Positions 62,201 through 64,000 of a stretch of 64,000 nucleotides of DNA are shown here, piece by piece. Made by a program: the position numbers and the translations under genes. This DNA comes from Ifrita kowaldi (lineage: Eukaryota > Chordata > Aves > Passeriformes > Cinclosomatidae): the NCBI GenBank assembly GCA_013398055.1, contig VZRS01007523.1, positions 689,398 through 753,397 on the forward strand. Reading direction: 5' to 3'. The first letter of the stretch is position 1. Every line of letters begins with the position of its first letter. The notes beneath the pieces are model-generated. The model worked only from the letters and a program-made list of their open reading frames with translations. It had not been told where the DNA came from and made no database searches.

Positions 62201-64000
62201 ATCGGAATGCACCACATACTACAGTTGCCCCTCCACGCCAAAGATCCCTCGCCTTGGATGTGTCTTGCTGCTACAGCAAAATTAAAAACAGTGTCACCTC
62301 TGGTATAAAGACAAACTGTGAGTGTTTCAGGCTTATACAAATTTAGGTGCTGTGACTGTGACCCTGCAGTGGGGCAACGAAGTATTATGCTGCACTTGAA
62401 ACTGGCTTAAGAGCAATGTCTGCATCTTATAAAAATCAAAGCCTCCAGGATGAGGTTTGCATGACTGCAAATGACTGCATGTGGGTCAGCCGTGCTAACC
62501 TGACTCCTCCCAGGAATGATTCCATCCTGCTGCACAGAGCAAAACAGTTTTCCTGGCTCTTGCCCTCTGAAGTTCTGGGTTTCCAGGCAGAGGGACAATA
62601 AGTCATCAACCTCCCCTCCAGAGTCCACCAGCTTGTCCTGCTATCCCAGCCCCTTCAGTCATAGATTGCCCTGCTTGAAGGCCCTCCAGAAAGACTTGGT
62701 TAGTGTGGTCCTCATCTCTTCCCAGTTCCCTGCACTTCAAAATGATCTCCCAGCTGGAATCACCATGTGGCAATGTAACGGACTGGCAGCTGACTGAAGT
62801 GTGTCTAACTCCAGGTGCTTTTGTTTCCAAGATCACATCAGTGCTAAATACACTATTTCTAAATAGAAATAAGCAAATAATACCCCTGATAGGTTCTTGC
62901 TGTGCTGCAGTATTGCGCATAATTTTCCTTTGTGGCCTGATCATTTAATCTTTCTCTTGCCCTTTTCCATATTAGTGCTGATCAAGCAAAATTACTCAGA
63001 CTGACAACGAGAGGAAGCCACCATTATTTACATTTAATTTTGCCCAAGTGAACACCCTGATAAACCAGGTCACCGAGGACACAGATCCTGCTTGCTTTTT
63101 TCTTGCAGGTTCTCTTCTTTGCTGTACAGGATATTTAGAAATATGCAATTCTTTCTACATGCTAATGACATTTTAAACACCCAGACAAGTTCAAATTAAT
63201 GTGTGAAACTATTTTAAGGGGAAATATTTGGTACCAGACAGAGGAGATGGGGAAGACATAAGTGTTACTTCTTAGTAGCCCAATGGCTGTTAATAAATGT
63301 TTATTCCAAATAACTGCAAGAAACAACAGCAAATGTGATGTGGGCTTCCTAGAATGGCAGCAGCATTTGCTGAAGGAATAATGGGCCTTGCTGTGGTAAA
63401 ATTAAGTCATGTAGATTTTGCAATTAAACACCTTGTCAGGTTTGTTTCTTTAAACAGATAATTGCTCCATACATGTCCTGCGCTAATACTCAAGGTATCC
63501 TAAGTACACTTTTGCATCATGAGTTAATCTAGTTCTTAAAAAAGAGATATTTCATCTTGCAGTCTTTCATGCACGGTTACTAAACTCGCACCACATTTTC
63601 ACCTCTGTTGAGCAAAACTGAGAGCATGGACCACAGAAGGGCTGGTGACAACCACATAACCATGTACCCACCCAAAGTCCTGAAATCAGAAGCAACCTAG
63701 AGCACAGCTGAACTGTGAGGGTCTTAGCTGACCCTTCAGTGACAGAACCCTGATGGACAGCAGTATGTATGTAAATCACAATCTTGCCCCCTCTTAGGAG
63801 GGCCTGTTGTAGAGGACTTGATGACCAGGCTGAAAAAGTCAGAACTAGACTTAGGCAAAGTATATTCCATGATGAAAATTTTGTCACAGGATGTATGACC
63901 CCACAGCAGATTGTCATAAACTGTCCCTCAATTTATGTTATGTGACATACGGACATTGTCCATATTCAGTGGAGAATTATCTTCTTTTCTTCAACTGTCT

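Larger units (their letters stand above)
50500..64000. other. Intergenic, no gene supported
   Basis: AT-rich, with patches of higher GC near 55100-55400, 57850-58000 and 60900-61730. The longest frame (61221-61727, 168 codons) shows no motif I recognise and turns low-complexity Gly/Arg/Ser at its end. Contains a MIR-like fragment, a hairpin at 52644-52673 and a pyrimidine tract at 59160-59280. Confidence 0.55.

Noticed and set aside
1..64000. CRISPR arrays, bacterial operons, tRNA or rRNA genes, endogenous retroviral LTRs
   Set aside because: Scanned by eye and none seen. The window is split-gene vertebrate DNA, and no LTR pair, primer-binding site or cloverleaf was convincing. A homology search could still reveal old LTR scraps.

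Overview
The window is vertebrate nuclear DNA and almost certainly avian. It has split genes with consensus splice sites, a CpG-island promoter, and CR1 LINE fragments of the type that dominates bird and reptile genomes. Two protein-coding genes are visible, both on the minus strand: the 5' end of complement component C9 (partial, running off the left edge) and a complete disabled homolog 2 (DAB2). Their order and orientation match the conserved vertebrate block FYB1-C9-DAB2. One ambiguous base (n at 32688) points to a draft assembly.

Layout. 1-6509: first three coding exons of C9 (signal peptide, TSP1 domain, start of the LDL-receptor class A module). Intron 1 carries CR1 fragments, including two copies lying tail to tail at 4330-5905. 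About 6510-10455: C9 upstream region and the DAB2 3' UTR. 10456-21010: thirteen coding exons of DAB2 that join without a frame break into a 751-residue protein, with an 81-nt exon using a GC donor next to a 24-nt microexon. 21011-32641: DAB2 intron 1, about 11.6 kb, non-coding. 32570-33380: CpG island with an AT-rich TATA-like box and candidate DAB2 first-exon splice donors. 33400-64000: an intergenic AT-rich stretch with no gene I can support, corresponding to the gene-poor side of DAB2 in mammals. It holds low-complexity tracts, one MIR-like ancient SINE fragment and several blocks that look like conserved regulatory DNA.

Function. DAB2 is a cytosolic clathrin adaptor: a PTB domain binds NPxY tails of LDL-receptor-family proteins and phosphoinositides, and the disordered remainder binds clathrin, AP-2, EH-domain proteins, SH3 proteins and myosin VI. 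C9 is the secreted pore-forming last component of the complement membrane attack complex. They are neighbours by ancestry, not an operon-like unit.

I found no new biological system here. The points most worth checking are the GC-AG intron beside the microexon, the reduced number of NPF motifs and the diverged myosin VI-binding segment in this DAB2, and the inverted CR1 pair.
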